40,540 nt of DNA. Source: Candidatus Woesearchaeota archaeon. GTDB lineage: Archaea; Nanobdellota; Nanobdellia; Woesearchaeales; GW2011-AR4. This document shows positions 33,046-40,540 of this stretch, in pieces. The notes beneath the pieces were generated by a model. The model made no database searches, was not told the DNA's origin, and saw nothing but the letters and a program-made list of their open reading frames with translations. How positions within the stretch are numbered: the first letter of the stretch is position 1; each line of letters starts with the position of its first letter. Location: contig JACPDF010000033.1 in the NCBI GenBank assembly GCA_016184145.1, positions 1 to 40,540 on the forward strand, written 5' to 3'. Made by a program: the position numbers and the translations under genes.

Positions 33046-33552
33046 TTAATATCGGATAAGGTACTTGCCCTTGCCAAGGTCCATGTCTATAAATTCGTCT
33101 GCTGTTTCCTTCAGCTTTCCTGAGCATGAAGGCCCAAATGCTATTACCTCTACCCTGCACCCCATTGCCCTTCTAAGGTGCTCGACCAAAGGCACAAAGT
33201 CGCCGTCTCCTGACACCAGGATTATTGTATCCAGCTTATTTGCCAGCTCTATTGTATCCATCGCTATGCCAATATCCCAGTCTCCTTTTTTCGCTCCGCC
33301 TGGAAATGTCTGCAGGTCTTTTGTCTTGACCTCATAGCCTATTGCTTCAAGTGCGTCGTGGAAGTTCTTCTCTTCCTTTATATCCGCTTTTATTGCATAT
33401 GTTATTGCCCTCACAAGCTTTCTTCCCCTTACGGCTGTCCTGAGCACCTGGGCAAAATTCACTTTTGCGTTATACAAATTCTTTGCAGAATAATACAGGT
33501 TCTGCACATCTACAAAAACCCCCACTCTTTGCTCCTTGTTTACCCTCATCAT
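33046..33552 (-). CDS. NYN-domain (LabA/DUF88) putative ribonuclease
   Basis: 168 residues, PIN-like fold. Acidic metal-site residues are in VGVFVDVQNLYYS, GDWDIGIAMDTIEL and ILVSGDGDFVPLVEHL, the hallmark of the LabA-like NYN group; RVEVIAFGPSCSGKLKETADEFIDM closes the domain. NYN proteins are thought to be RNA nucleases in RNA processing. The ATG directly follows the stop of a small zinc-ribbon gene, so they are probably translated together, as zinc ribbons are often paired with nucleic-acid enzymes. Confidence 0.88.
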   Translation of the reverse strand: MMRVNKEQRVGVFVDVQNLYYSAKNLYNAKVNFAQVLRTAVRGRKLVRAITYAIKADIKEEKNFHDALEAIGYEVKTKDLQTFPGGAKKGDWDIGIAMDTIELANKLDTIILVSGDGDFVPLVEHLRRAMGCRVEVIAFGPSCSGKLKETADEFIDMDLGKGKYLIRY

Positions 33553-33705
33553 TTATATCTCACCTACATTTTGTTCAAAACCGCATTCAGAGCATATTAT
33601 TTTTCCATGTTCATACTTTAAGCTTAGCTGCCCACACCCTGGGCATTTCTGCACAACTTTAACCTTATCAAGCTGCTTTTTCCAGTCCCCATCATCAGGG
33701 CTCAT
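33553..33705 (-). CDS. 50-residue zinc-ribbon protein
   Basis: From ATG at 33705 (MSPDDGDWKKQL) the frame contains CPGC and CSEC, two Cys pairs 17 residues apart, a classical zinc ribbon. A longer frame upstream to 33945 is rejected since it runs through a GC-rich hairpin element and its residues look non-coding. The stop abuts the NYN gene start. A TATA-like TATTTAAATC or similar AT-rich DNA lies at about 33725-33735 on the minus strand, so the message is nearly leaderless. Confidence 0.75.
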   Translation of the reverse strand: MSPDDGDWKKQLDKVKVVQKCPGCGQLSLKYEHGKIICSECGFEQNVGEI

Positions 33706-33778
33706 AGCCCTAAAGTTTCGATAATTGTATTTAAATCTATCTGATAAATAATAGGCGATATTAATTTTAGGACGAAAC

Positions 33779-33928
33779 TTCAATCCGTCGCTACGCGACA
33801 AAAGATAGTCTCGGCGAAAATCTTTCCTGACAATAGATTTTCGCCTCGGATTCATTGACAATAAATAGCGAGGCGGAGCGTATGGCAAGAGAGCGACGCC
33901 TCGCACTATAGTTGCGGAGCAGATTGAA
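33779..33928. ncRNA. Multi-hairpin GC-rich element, possible structured RNA
   Basis: About 150 bases, clearly richer in GC than the flanks. TTCAATC (33779-33785) pairs with GATTGAA (33922-33928) to close it. Inside are GTCGC-TAC-GCGAC (33787-33799), an 11-pair stem GGCGAAAATCT/AGATTTTCGCC (33813-33823 with 33835-33845) and an 8-pair stem GCGAGGCG/CGCCTCGC (33868-33875 with 33897-33904). It lies between the divergent zinc-ribbon and polB genes. It fits no RNA family I know; strand cannot be decided, since the stems pair on both. A small palindromic mobile element is the alternative. Confidence 0.5.
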
Positions 33929-34010
33929 AAATAAGATATAATCAAAATTCATTGTCCAATTACTAATATCCCTAATTTATATCTCTGACTAATGCTTAAA
34001 AACACCCAAA

Positions 34011-34020
34011 TTTTATAAAG
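34011..34020 (+). promoter_or_regulatory. TATA box of polB
   Basis: TTTTATAAAG is about 25-30 bp before the polB ATG, so the message would be nearly leaderless. Confidence 0.6.
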
Positions 34021-34041
34021 CGGCAAAACATTCCTGCAATT

Positions 34042-36495
34042 ATGGAAAAGATAAGGTTTTACCCCTTGGATGTAACCTACAAGGTAATGAATGAAAAGCC
34101 TGTAATACATCTATTTGGCAGAACCCTGGATAATAGGCAGATTTGCGTGCTTTATGACAGCTTTGAGCCCTATTTCTACGCAATACCAAAGCAAAATGCC
34201 GACATAACCAATGAGCTGAAGAATTTTAGGGTCACAATAGGCGACGAAGCTATAGCTATAACAAGAGTAGAGCCAGTAAAAAAAAGCTATCTTGGCAAGA
34301 ATGTCAATGCAATAAAGGTATTTGCAAAGCTTCCCGGCCATGTTCCCATAATAAGCGGAGAGATAAAGAACTGGAATGACATCGAATCAGTAAATGAGAA
34401 TGACATCCTTTTTGTGAGAAGATTCATGATAGACAACGGCATAATTCCCCTGACGTTATACGGGGCTGAAGGCGATTTCACAGGCATGCAGCTGAAAGTC
34501 CCTGCATTCAAAGCAGAAAAAATAGAGGCTGTTGAAGGCGAGAATTTTGTAAAGCCGAGAATGCTTGCTGTTGACATTGAAACTTACACTCCAAGCTATA
34601 AGGAGATAGAGCCGGAAAAAAACCCCATCATAATGATTGGTTTTTATGGGGAAAACTTCAGCAAGGTATTTGTATGGAAGCGCTTTAAGACAGCTCTTGA
34701 TTATGTCGAGCATGTTGACAGCGAAGCCGAGCTTATAAAAAAATTTAAGGATGTCATTGAGGCGTATAAGCCTGATATAATTACAGGATATTTCTCTGAC
34801 GGTTTTGATTTTCCGTACATAAAAACAAGGGCCGATAAATATAAAGTAAAGCTGGACCTTGGCCTTGATTTCTCGGAGTTAAGGGTTAAAAAAAACATGG
34901 CTGTGACAGCGCAGATTACGGGCATAATCCATCTTGACATATTCAAGTTCATAAGAAAAATAATGGCCGGTACCTTGGATACGGACAAGTACAACCTGAA
35001 TGCTGTTGCTTCTGAAATGCTTGACGAGAAAAAGAATGATATTAACTTAGACGAGCTTTCAAAGGCATGGGACAACAATGCGGAGAACATGGATGCTTTC
35101 TGCGAATACAATCTCAACGACGCAAAGCTTTCTTATAAGCTTGCTGACAAGCTCATGCCCACCATCAGCGAGATTGTTAAGATAACAGGCTTAACAATAT
35201 ATGATGTGAACAGGATGGGCTTTTCCCAGCTTGTGGAATGGTATTTGTTGAGGCAGGCTTCCCAGTTTAACCAGATAGCCCCTAACAAGCCAAGCAATGA
35301 CGAGCTGATGAGAAGAAGGCTGAGAAGCCTTAAAGGCGCTTTTGTCTTTGAGCCAAAACCAGGCCTGTATGATAATATAGTTGTTTTTGACTACCGCAGC
35401 TTGTACCCTACAATAATAAGCTCCCATAACATTGGTATAGGGACAATGAACTGCAGCTGCTGTGGGGAAGAGGCGAAAAAAGTCCCTCTGGAAGATGAAA
35501 ATATGTGGTTCTGCGAGAAAAGGAAAGGATTCATCCCGACGATGATAGAAGACCTGATAACAAGAAGGATGAGGATAAAGGAGATAATAAAGGACCAAAG
35601 CGAGGAAAAGTTTGCGGTTTTGGATGCGAGGCAAAATAGCCTCAAGCTTCTTGCAAACTCTTTCTACGGCTATCTTGGCTTTTATGCCGCAAGATGGTAT
35701 TCATTGGAATGCGCGCAGGCAACAACCGCTTACGGAAGATATTACATAAGACAGGTAATTGAAAAAGCGCAGAAGGATGATTTCAAGGTTATTTATTCTG
35801 ACACTGACTCAGTATTTTTGACTCTTGACGGGAAGAAAGAGCAGGATGCCTTAAGGTTTGTTGAAAAAGTAAACCAGGAGCTGCCAGGATTGATGGAGCT
35901 TGAGTTTGAGGGTTTCTACCCTTCTGGGATTTTTGTGTCTGCAAAGATGGGAGATTTTGGAGCAAAGAAAAGGTATGCCCTGATATCAAGGGAAGGAGCG
36001 GTAAAAATAAAAGGCTTTGAAAGCGTAAGAAGGAATACTTCCCTTATTGCAAAAGAGACCCAGGAGAAGGTCTTTGAAATAATACTTAAGGAGCACGACA
36101 ATGACAGGGCTTTGAAGTATGTAAAGCAGGTTGTTGATGACTTAAGATGCAAAAAAGTCCCGCTTGACAAGGTTATAATCAATACGCAATTGCAGAGGGA
36201 CATTTCAGATTATGATTCCAAAGGCCCCCATGTGGCAGTTGCCCAAAGGCTGAAAAACAGGGGCATAAATGTCGGCCCTGGCTCTGCAATAAGATTTGTT
36301 GTAACCCAAGGCAGCGACATAATAAGGAACAGGGCAAAGTTGCCGGAAGAAGTCAAGGAAAAAGATTATGATTCTGATTATTACATAAACAACCAAGTCA
36401 TACCGGCAGTTGAGAGGGTATTTAATGTATTAGGCTACAGGAAAGACGAGCTATTAGAGGCAAAAGAGCAGACAAAGCTTGAGGGGTTTTTCTGA
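34042..36495 (+). CDS. polB: Family B DNA polymerase
   Basis: 817 residues, replicative-type polymerase with 3'-5' proofreading. Exonuclease motifs: LAVDIETYTP (Asp178, Glu180), ITGYFSDGFDFPYI and YNLNDAKLSYKLA. Polymerase motifs: DYRSLYPTI (Asp450), KLLANSFYGYLGF and YSDTDSVF (Asp587, Asp589). A CxC..C segment (NCSCCGEEAKK) with a later Cys (WFCEKRKGF) in the palm insert may bind metal. The C-terminal thumb ends ELLEAKEQTKLEGFF, close to a PIP-box-like aromatic end (LEGFF) for PCNA. Length is typical. No intein is present. Confidence 0.95.
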   Translation: MEKIRFYPLDVTYKVMNEKPVIHLFGRTLDNRQICVLYDSFEPYFYAIPKQNADITNELKNFRVTIGDEAIAITRVEPVKKSYLGKNVNAIKVFAKLPGHVPIISGEIKNWNDIESVNENDILFVRRFMIDNGIIPLTLYGAEGDFTGMQLKVPAFKAEKIEAVEGENFVKPRMLAVDIETYTPSYKEIEPEKNPIIMIGFYGENFSKVFVWKRFKTALDYVEHVDSEAELIKKFKDVIEAYKPDIITGYFSDGFDFPYIKTRADKYKVKLDLGLDFSELRVKKNMAVTAQITGIIHLDIFKFIRKIMAGTLDTDKYNLNAVASEMLDEKKNDINLDELSKAWDNNAENMDAFCEYNLNDAKLSYKLADKLMPTISEIVKITGLTIYDVNRMGFSQLVEWYLLRQASQFNQIAPNKPSNDELMRRRLRSLKGAFVFEPKPGLYDNIVVFDYRSLYPTIISSHNIGIGTMNCSCCGEEAKKVPLEDENMWFCEKRKGFIPTMIEDLITRRMRIKEIIKDQSEEKFAVLDARQNSLKLLANSFYGYLGFYAARWYSLECAQATTAYGRYYIRQVIEKAQKDDFKVIYSDTDSVFLTLDGKKEQDALRFVEKVNQELPGLMELEFEGFYPSGIFVSAKMGDFGAKKRYALISREGAVKIKGFESVRRNTSLIAKETQEKVFEIILKEHDNDRALKYVKQVVDDLRCKKVPLDKVIINTQLQRDISDYDSKGPHVAVAQRLKNRGINVGPGSAIRFVVTQGSDIIRNRAKLPEEVKEKDYDSDYYINNQVIPAVERVFNVLGYRKDELLEAKEQTKLEGFF

Positions 36496-36560
36496 AATAG
36501 TTACTTTTAAGTGATTAATAATAGAAAAGTTTATAAAGCTCATACAGATTATTTAAAGCT

Positions 36561-36878
36561 GTGAAAACTACTTTTGTAACAAGACACACAAAAGATGGAA
36601 ATGTCGTTGCACTTATAATTAAATACAACGTGCCCTGCCCCCCAATTCAAGTTTATAAGGTGGAAAATGGCAAGTTGGTAAGAATACTGCCGGGCTGGCC
36701 TGAATTAAAGCCGTTTAGAAAAGCTAAGCAGGATTGCGGAGAATTAGAAAGTGCCATGCTGAGACAAGGCAGACGTCAATTAGAGAAGAAGGACCCCTAC
36801 ATGGAAATTACAGACATAACAGAAAAGTTTAATCCTGGTGATTATATTACTAACATTCATGGGGAATATGAGTTCTGA
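36561..36878 (+). CDS. 105-residue hypothetical protein
   Basis: Starts at GTG 36561; TATA box GTTTATAAAG (36529-36538) lies about 27 bp upstream, so this start fits a leaderless message. The protein is small and globular-looking, with a beta-rich first half (TTFVTRHTKDGNVVALIIKYNVP, only partly quoted) and a helical charged region at about 55-80. No signal peptide or metal motif is present. The family is not recognised. Confidence 0.6.
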   Translation: MKTTFVTRHTKDGNVVALIIKYNVPCPPIQVYKVENGKLVRILPGWPELKPFRKAKQDCGELESAMLRQGRRQLEKKDPYMEITDITEKFNPGDYITNIHGEYEF

Positions 36879-36960
36879 ATCCTATAAGTTTCTTGGATTT
36901 TAATCGCAACCTTTAAATACCCTTAATCTTATTTTATAATTCTATATAATATTTTATAAG

Positions 36961-37110
36961 ATGGAAGAGAAGTTTCTCAGGATAATAAGGAAGACAGGAA
37001 CAAGCTTGGGGATAAACATACCTACAGAGATCATCAAGCTTTTGAAATTAAAGGAAAATGATATGGTAAGGGTTTCTATAGAGAAAATAAAAAAGGGTGG
37101 TAAGGATTAA
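36961..37110 (+). CDS. AbrB/SpoVT-type small DNA-binding protein
   Basis: 49 residues: FLRIIRKTGTSLGINIPTEIIKLLKLKENDMVRVSI is the swapped-hairpin AbrB pattern, followed by a basic tail. It is too short to hold a toxin-binding tail. TATA-like CCTTTAAATACC lies at about 36909-36920. It overlaps the next gene by 14 bases, so the two are translated together; the arrangement recalls a DNA-binding partner encoded before a helical protein. Confidence 0.78.
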   Translation: MEEKFLRIIRKTGTSLGINIPTEIIKLLKLKENDMVRVSIEKIKKGGKD

Positions 37111-37627
37111 TGTTGAGGAGATAAAAGGCAGCTTGGAAGAATTGCATCAGCATAATATTGTTTTTGAGGAGTTAGACAAAGGCTTATTTGAAGAAAGCTT
37201 GGCTTATAATCATGATTATGCTAGATTCGGGATGATTATTTCTGAAATAAAGGGGAAAAAAAGCATAGTAAGCAGGCTTAAGAGCCTAGAACATAATGTT
37301 GGCTTATTAAGTGGCATAATATCGGCAAAAAGCGGGCAAAAGCATCGGCATTTTGTAACAAGAATAATTGAAAATAACCTAAACTGCATGAACTCTGTAA
37401 TTGGGGACTTAAGCCTGTTAAAAAATAATTTAGAGGAGCTTGAAAATTTGAATAGCAGCTTATTAAGCAGCAGACTGCCCTTAGACATCAAAATTTTATT
37501 GGAGCAGAATTATGGGAGAAAGCGCAAAAAGCTGGATGAGATTTACGCAAAGCAAAAAGCTGTATTGGTGAATTTGAGCAGCATATTCATTAAGCTTGCA
37601 AAAAAATCAGCATTCAGCAGGAGATAA
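37097..37627 (+). CDS. Helical hypothetical protein paired with AbrB-like gene
   Basis: 176 residues from GTG at 37097. Predicted almost entirely helical with heptad-like Leu spacing (about 60-140), basic at the C-terminus. No PIN-type acidic triad is seen, so a VapC-like toxin is not supported. It could be a PhoU-like helical bundle split from its AbrB domain, compared with the AbrB-PhoU gene at 25228-26104, but sequence similarity is not evident by eye. Family not recognised. Confidence 0.6.
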   Translation: MVRINVEEIKGSLEELHQHNIVFEELDKGLFEESLAYNHDYARFGMIISEIKGKKSIVSRLKSLEHNVGLLSGIISAKSGQKHRHFVTRIIENNLNCMNSVIGDLSLLKNNLEELENLNSSLLSSRLPLDIKILLEQNYGRKRKKLDEIYAKQKAVLVNLSSIFIKLAKKSAFSRR

Positions 37628-37628
37628 A

Positions 37629-37640
37629 CATTTAAAAAAG
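37629..37640 (+). promoter_or_regulatory. TATA box of ileS
   Basis: CATTTAAAAAAG ends at 37640, about 22-33 bp before the IleRS ATG, suggesting a leaderless message. Confidence 0.5.
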
Positions 37641-37661
37641 GCCAAATTTTCTCCTCATCCA

Positions 37662-40540
37662 ATGGAAAAATACGATCCCTTGAAGCAGGAAAAGGAAATA
37701 TTGAAGTTCTGGAAAGACAATAAGCTGCATGAAAAGGCTAGCCAAAAAAATGCGAAAGGCAAAAAGTTCTATTTCTGCGATGGGCCTCCATACACCTCAG
37801 GCAAGGTTCATTTAGGCACTGCCTGGAACAAATCATTGAAAGATTCTATTATGCGCTATAAGAGAATGCAGGGCTTTAATGTGCTAGACAGGGCCGGATA
37901 TGACATGCATGGCTTGCCGACAGAAAATGCCGCAGAAAAGGAGCTAAAGCTGAAGACCAAGGAAGACATAGCTAAATTTGGCGTTGACAAGTTTACCAAA
38001 GCCTGCAAGGAACTGAGCATAAGGAACCTTAAGATAATGAACAAGGATTTTATGCGCTTGGGCGTATGGATGGACTTCGAGAATGCATACCAATCCGTAA
38101 CAAAGGAATACATTGACGGCGAGTGGTGGCTTGTAAAGAAAGCGCATGATGCTGGAAGATTATACGAAGGCCTGAGAAGCATGGCATGGGACTGGAAAAA
38201 TCAGACAGCATTGGCAAAGCACGAATTAGAGTACAAAGATGTAAAAGACAAGTCGATTTTTGTAAAGATGCAGGTAAAGGGAAAAAGCGATGAATTCCTG
38301 ATAATATGGACAACTACACCATGGACAATCGCCTTTAACCTGGGAATTATGGTCCATCCTGATTTTGAGTATGTAAAATGCAAAGTTAACCGGGAGCATT
38401 GGATCGTTGCAAAAGCGCTGGCTTCTGTTTTCATAGGTTCTGTTGCAGGAAAGAAATTTGAGGTCGTTGAGGAATTCAAGGGCAAAGAGCTGGAAGGCAT
38501 GGAATATATACACCCATTTTACAATGAACTGAAGGAGCACTATGAGAAAATAAAGTCAAAGCATCCAAAAACGCACACAGTTGTTTTATCTGAGGAATAT
38601 GTTGACACCAGCTCAGGCACAGGCTTGGTCCATATGGCGCCTGGCTGCGGCCCCGAGGATTATGAAGTAGGCCACAGAAACAATATTCCGCCATGGAATT
38701 TGGTTGAGGAAGACGGTGTTTATGGAAGAGAGATGGGAAAGTTTGCAGGAAGGCATGCAATAAAGGACAATCACAGCTTTGTTGAGGATTTGAAGGAAAA
38801 AAATGCGGTTGTTGGAGAAACAGAAGTTGAGCATTCCTACCCGCATGGCCAGAGAAGCCATCACCCTGTAATCTTCAGGACAACAAAGCAGTGGTTCTTC
38901 AAGGTAGAAGATATCAAGCAGAAGATGATAAAAGAGAACAACGAGATAAAATGGGTCCCTCAGGCAGGCTATAATGCGTTTAATTCCTGGCTGGAAAATT
39001 TAAGGGATAATTCCATTTCTAAGCAAAGGTATTGGGGGACTCCTATTCCCGTCTGGAGAAATGTCGGGGATGAGGATGATTGCATGGTCATCAGCTCTAT
39101 CAAAGAGCTTGAAGAGCTGTCAGGAAAAAAAGTGGATGAGCCCCATATACCGTGGATTGATAAGATTGTGATAGAAAAAGACGGCAAAAAGTACAGAAGA
39201 GTTCCTGACATCCTTGATGTATGGGTGGATGCAGGGACAGCTTCCTGGAACTCATTAGATTTTCCGCAGAATAAGGAGCATTTCAAGAAATATTATCCTG
39301 CAGATTTCATTCTTGAGGGAAAAGACCAGATAAGAGGCTGGTTCAACCTGCTGCATGTTGCCTCAATGATAGCTTTCGGCAGGAAAAGCTTTGATGCTGC
39401 CTATATGCATGGCTTCATCAATGACGCCTTGGGCAGGAAGATGAGCAAAAGCCTTGGAAATTATATTTTGCCGGAGGAAGTCATAGAAAAATACGGAGCT
39501 GACACTTTAAGGTATTACATGATCACGGGAGCAAATCCTGGCTTGGACTTAAACTATAATTTTGATGACATGAAGGTAAAGTACAGGAACCTTACTGTCT
39601 TGTGGAACATACATAACTACCTGATTGACATGGCAAGGAACGCTAATCTCAACCCAAAAGATATTAGGCTAAAGGCTAATGAGCTTTCTGTAGAGGAAAA
39701 ATACATCTTCTCAAAGCTTAATTCCGCAATAAGGAAAGTAACAAAGCTATATGATGAATACAAATTAAATGAGGCACCATTGGTTGTTGAGGGCTTGTTT
39801 TTGGCTTTAAGCAGGGTCTATATCCAGCTTACAAGGGAGAAGTCGGCAAGTGAGCAAAAGAATGTTGTTTTGTATGCAGTGTTTAATGTTCTTATGGAAA
39901 CGCTGAAATTATTCGCCCCTGCTGCCCCTTTCATAACAGAATCCATGTACCAAAACATTAAGAAAGAATTTTCTTTGGAAGAAGACAGCATACACCTTTA
40001 TAGCTGGCCAAAATATAATGAAAAATTAATTGCTCATGATTTGGAAGATGAGATGGATGCAATAAGCGATGTTACACAGGCAATCTTGTCATTAAGGGAA
40101 AAGATAAATATGGGCCAAAGATGGCCGTTGCAGGAAGCTGTTGTTGTTGCAAAGGATGAAAAGACTGTAAAGGCAGTTGAGAAATTAAAAAATATAATAA
40201 AAAAGCAGACAAACATCAAAGAGCTTGATGTTCAGCAGTCATTGCCAGGCATCAAAGTTTCCATTAAGGCTGATTACTCGCAATTAGGGCCTGACTTCGG
40301 CAAGAAGGCTCCTGAGATAATTGCAAAGCTGATGGCAGAAAGCCCCGAGACTGTTTTAGAGCATATAGATAAAGAAGGCAAATTCCCCTTAAAAGTTGGA
40401 AAGGAAAAAGTGAATATTGTAAAGGAGCATTTGATTGTAACAAGAAAAGTCCCTGAGCCTTATGTTGAAAGTTCCTTTAAATCCGGATTTGTCTATTTGA
40501 ATAAGGAAGTTGACGAGGAATTGGAGGCAGAAGGCTATGC
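37662..40540 (+). CDS. ileS: Isoleucyl-tRNA synthetase (partial, runs off the window)
   Basis: 959 residues are present; no stop before the end. Class I synthetase: signature CDGPPYTSGKVHLGTAWNK (HLGT at 50-53, the HIGH-motif variant), CP1 editing domain with IIWTTTPWTIAFNLG, WGTPIPVW, VDVWVDAG-like segment (LDVWVDAGTASWNS), and KMSKS at 593-597 (GRKMSKSLGNY). The anticodon-binding domain follows with the start of the archaeal/eukaryal-type C-terminal region. The usual length of about 1000-1070 means little is missing. It charges tRNA-Ile. Confidence 0.96.
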   Translation, partial: MEKYDPLKQEKEILKFWKDNKLHEKASQKNAKGKKFYFCDGPPYTSGKVHLGTAWNKSLKDSIMRYKRMQGFNVLDRAGYDMHGLPTENAAEKELKLKTKEDIAKFGVDKFTKACKELSIRNLKIMNKDFMRLGVWMDFENAYQSVTKEYIDGEWWLVKKAHDAGRLYEGLRSMAWDWKNQTALAKHELEYKDVKDKSIFVKMQVKGKSDEFLIIWTTTPWTIAFNLGIMVHPDFEYVKCKVNREHWIVAKALASVFIGSVAGKKFEVVEEFKGKELEGMEYIHPFYNELKEHYEKIKSKHPKTHTVVLSEEYVDTSSGTGLVHMAPGCGPEDYEVGHRNNIPPWNLVEEDGVYGREMGKFAGRHAIKDNHSFVEDLKEKNAVVGETEVEHSYPHGQRSHHPVIFRTTKQWFFKVEDIKQKMIKENNEIKWVPQAGYNAFNSWLENLRDNSISKQRYWGTPIPVWRNVGDEDDCMVISSIKELEELSGKKVDEPHIPWIDKIVIEKDGKKYRRVPDILDVWVDAGTASWNSLDFPQNKEHFKKYYPADFILEGKDQIRGWFNLLHVASMIAFGRKSFDAAYMHGFINDALGRKMSKSLGNYILPEEVIEKYGADTLRYYMITGANPGLDLNYNFDDMKVKYRNLTVLWNIHNYLIDMARNANLNPKDIRLKANELSVEEKYIFSKLNSAIRKVTKLYDEYKLNEAPLVVEGLFLALSRVYIQLTREKSASEQKNVVLYAVFNVLMETLKLFAPAAPFITESMYQNIKKEFSLEEDSIHLYSWPKYNEKLIAHDLEDEMDAISDVTQAILSLREKINMGQRWPLQEAVVVAKDEKTVKAVEKLKNIIKKQTNIKELDVQQSLPGIKVSIKADYSQLGPDFGKKAPEIIAKLMAESPETVLEHIDKEGKFPLKVGKEKVNIVKEHLIVTRKVPEPYVESSFKSGFVYLNKEVDEELEAEGY

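Noticed and set aside
33706-33945. 80-residue extension of the zinc-ribbon frame
   Set aside because: It crosses the GC-rich hairpin element, has no protein-like pattern, and the ATG at 33705 gives a complete zinc ribbon.

Overview
The window is a compact, AT-rich archaeal chromosome segment, most likely from a DPANN-type lineage such as the Woesearchaeota/Pacearchaeota group. The archaeal assignment rests on recognised genes: both subunits of DNA topoisomerase VI, TFB, ribosomal protein S6e, aIF2 gamma, family B DNA polymerase, Dim2/Pno1-like KH protein, Trm112-like protein, AMP phosphorylase and archaeal IleRS. TATA boxes sit about 25-35 bp before starts, many transcripts look leaderless, and tRNAs carry bulge-helix-bulge (BHB) introns. 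The lineage call is inference from the small compact gene style; no database search was possible.

Layout. 1-4.5 kb (+): KH protein, top6B, an orphan gene, top6A and a small Cys-rich protein. 4.6-6.7 kb (+): tRNA-Arg with one intron, an MnmC-like methyltransferase, two tandem CBS proteins each with a C-terminal membrane segment, and a tRNA-Val gene broken by three introns. 6.8-11.7 kb (+): AI-2E-type permease, AMP phosphorylase with an unusual repeated leader, and a large surface/membrane protein with a cytoplasmic winged-helix-like domain. 11.7-14.9 kb: tRNA-Ser with two introns (-), Trm112-like gene (-), TFB (+), MGMT-type gene (-), a fused methyltransferase-kinase (-) and tRNA-Ala with two introns (-).

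14.9-22.1 kb (-) is a pyrimidine biosynthesis cluster read pyrB-pyrI-pyrD-pyrK-[vapB-vapC]-pyrC-pyrE-pyrF-LOG-like. It encodes every step from carbamoyl phosphate to UMP; carbamoyl-phosphate synthase is not in the window. 22.2-22.9 kb is an insertion sequence with an interrupted transposase. 23.0-24.8 kb (+) is rpS6e-aIF2 gamma. 24.8-28 kb holds a 42-residue gene, a decayed AbrB-PhoU gene, an amino-acid-kinase-fold protein with an extra N-terminal domain and a small membrane protein. 28-33.7 kb (-) holds two polyamine genes (agmatinase, AdoMet decarboxylase), a methyltransferase, a DUF2156-like protein, a DUF1461-like membrane protein, two hypothetical genes, a NYN-domain protein and a zinc ribbon. 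33.8-33.9 kb is a GC-rich multi-hairpin element that may be a structured RNA. 34-40.5 kb (+) holds polB, three small genes and IleRS, which runs off the window.

The strongest unexpected signal is in the tRNAs. Three of four tRNA genes (Val, Ala, Ser) are interrupted in the T-loop at the same place, between positions 59 and 60. In each case a BHB-like fold forms between TTCA of the T-loop and TGAA or TGGG near the intron end. Removing the predicted introns gives T-loops TTCAACT or TTCAAAT, the latter identical to that of the tRNA-Arg here, which has no T-loop intron. Other notable signals are a 34-bp palindromic repeat inserted into two unrelated proteins in different reading frames, the AMP phosphorylase leader with alternative hairpins, and the methyltransferase-kinase fusion.
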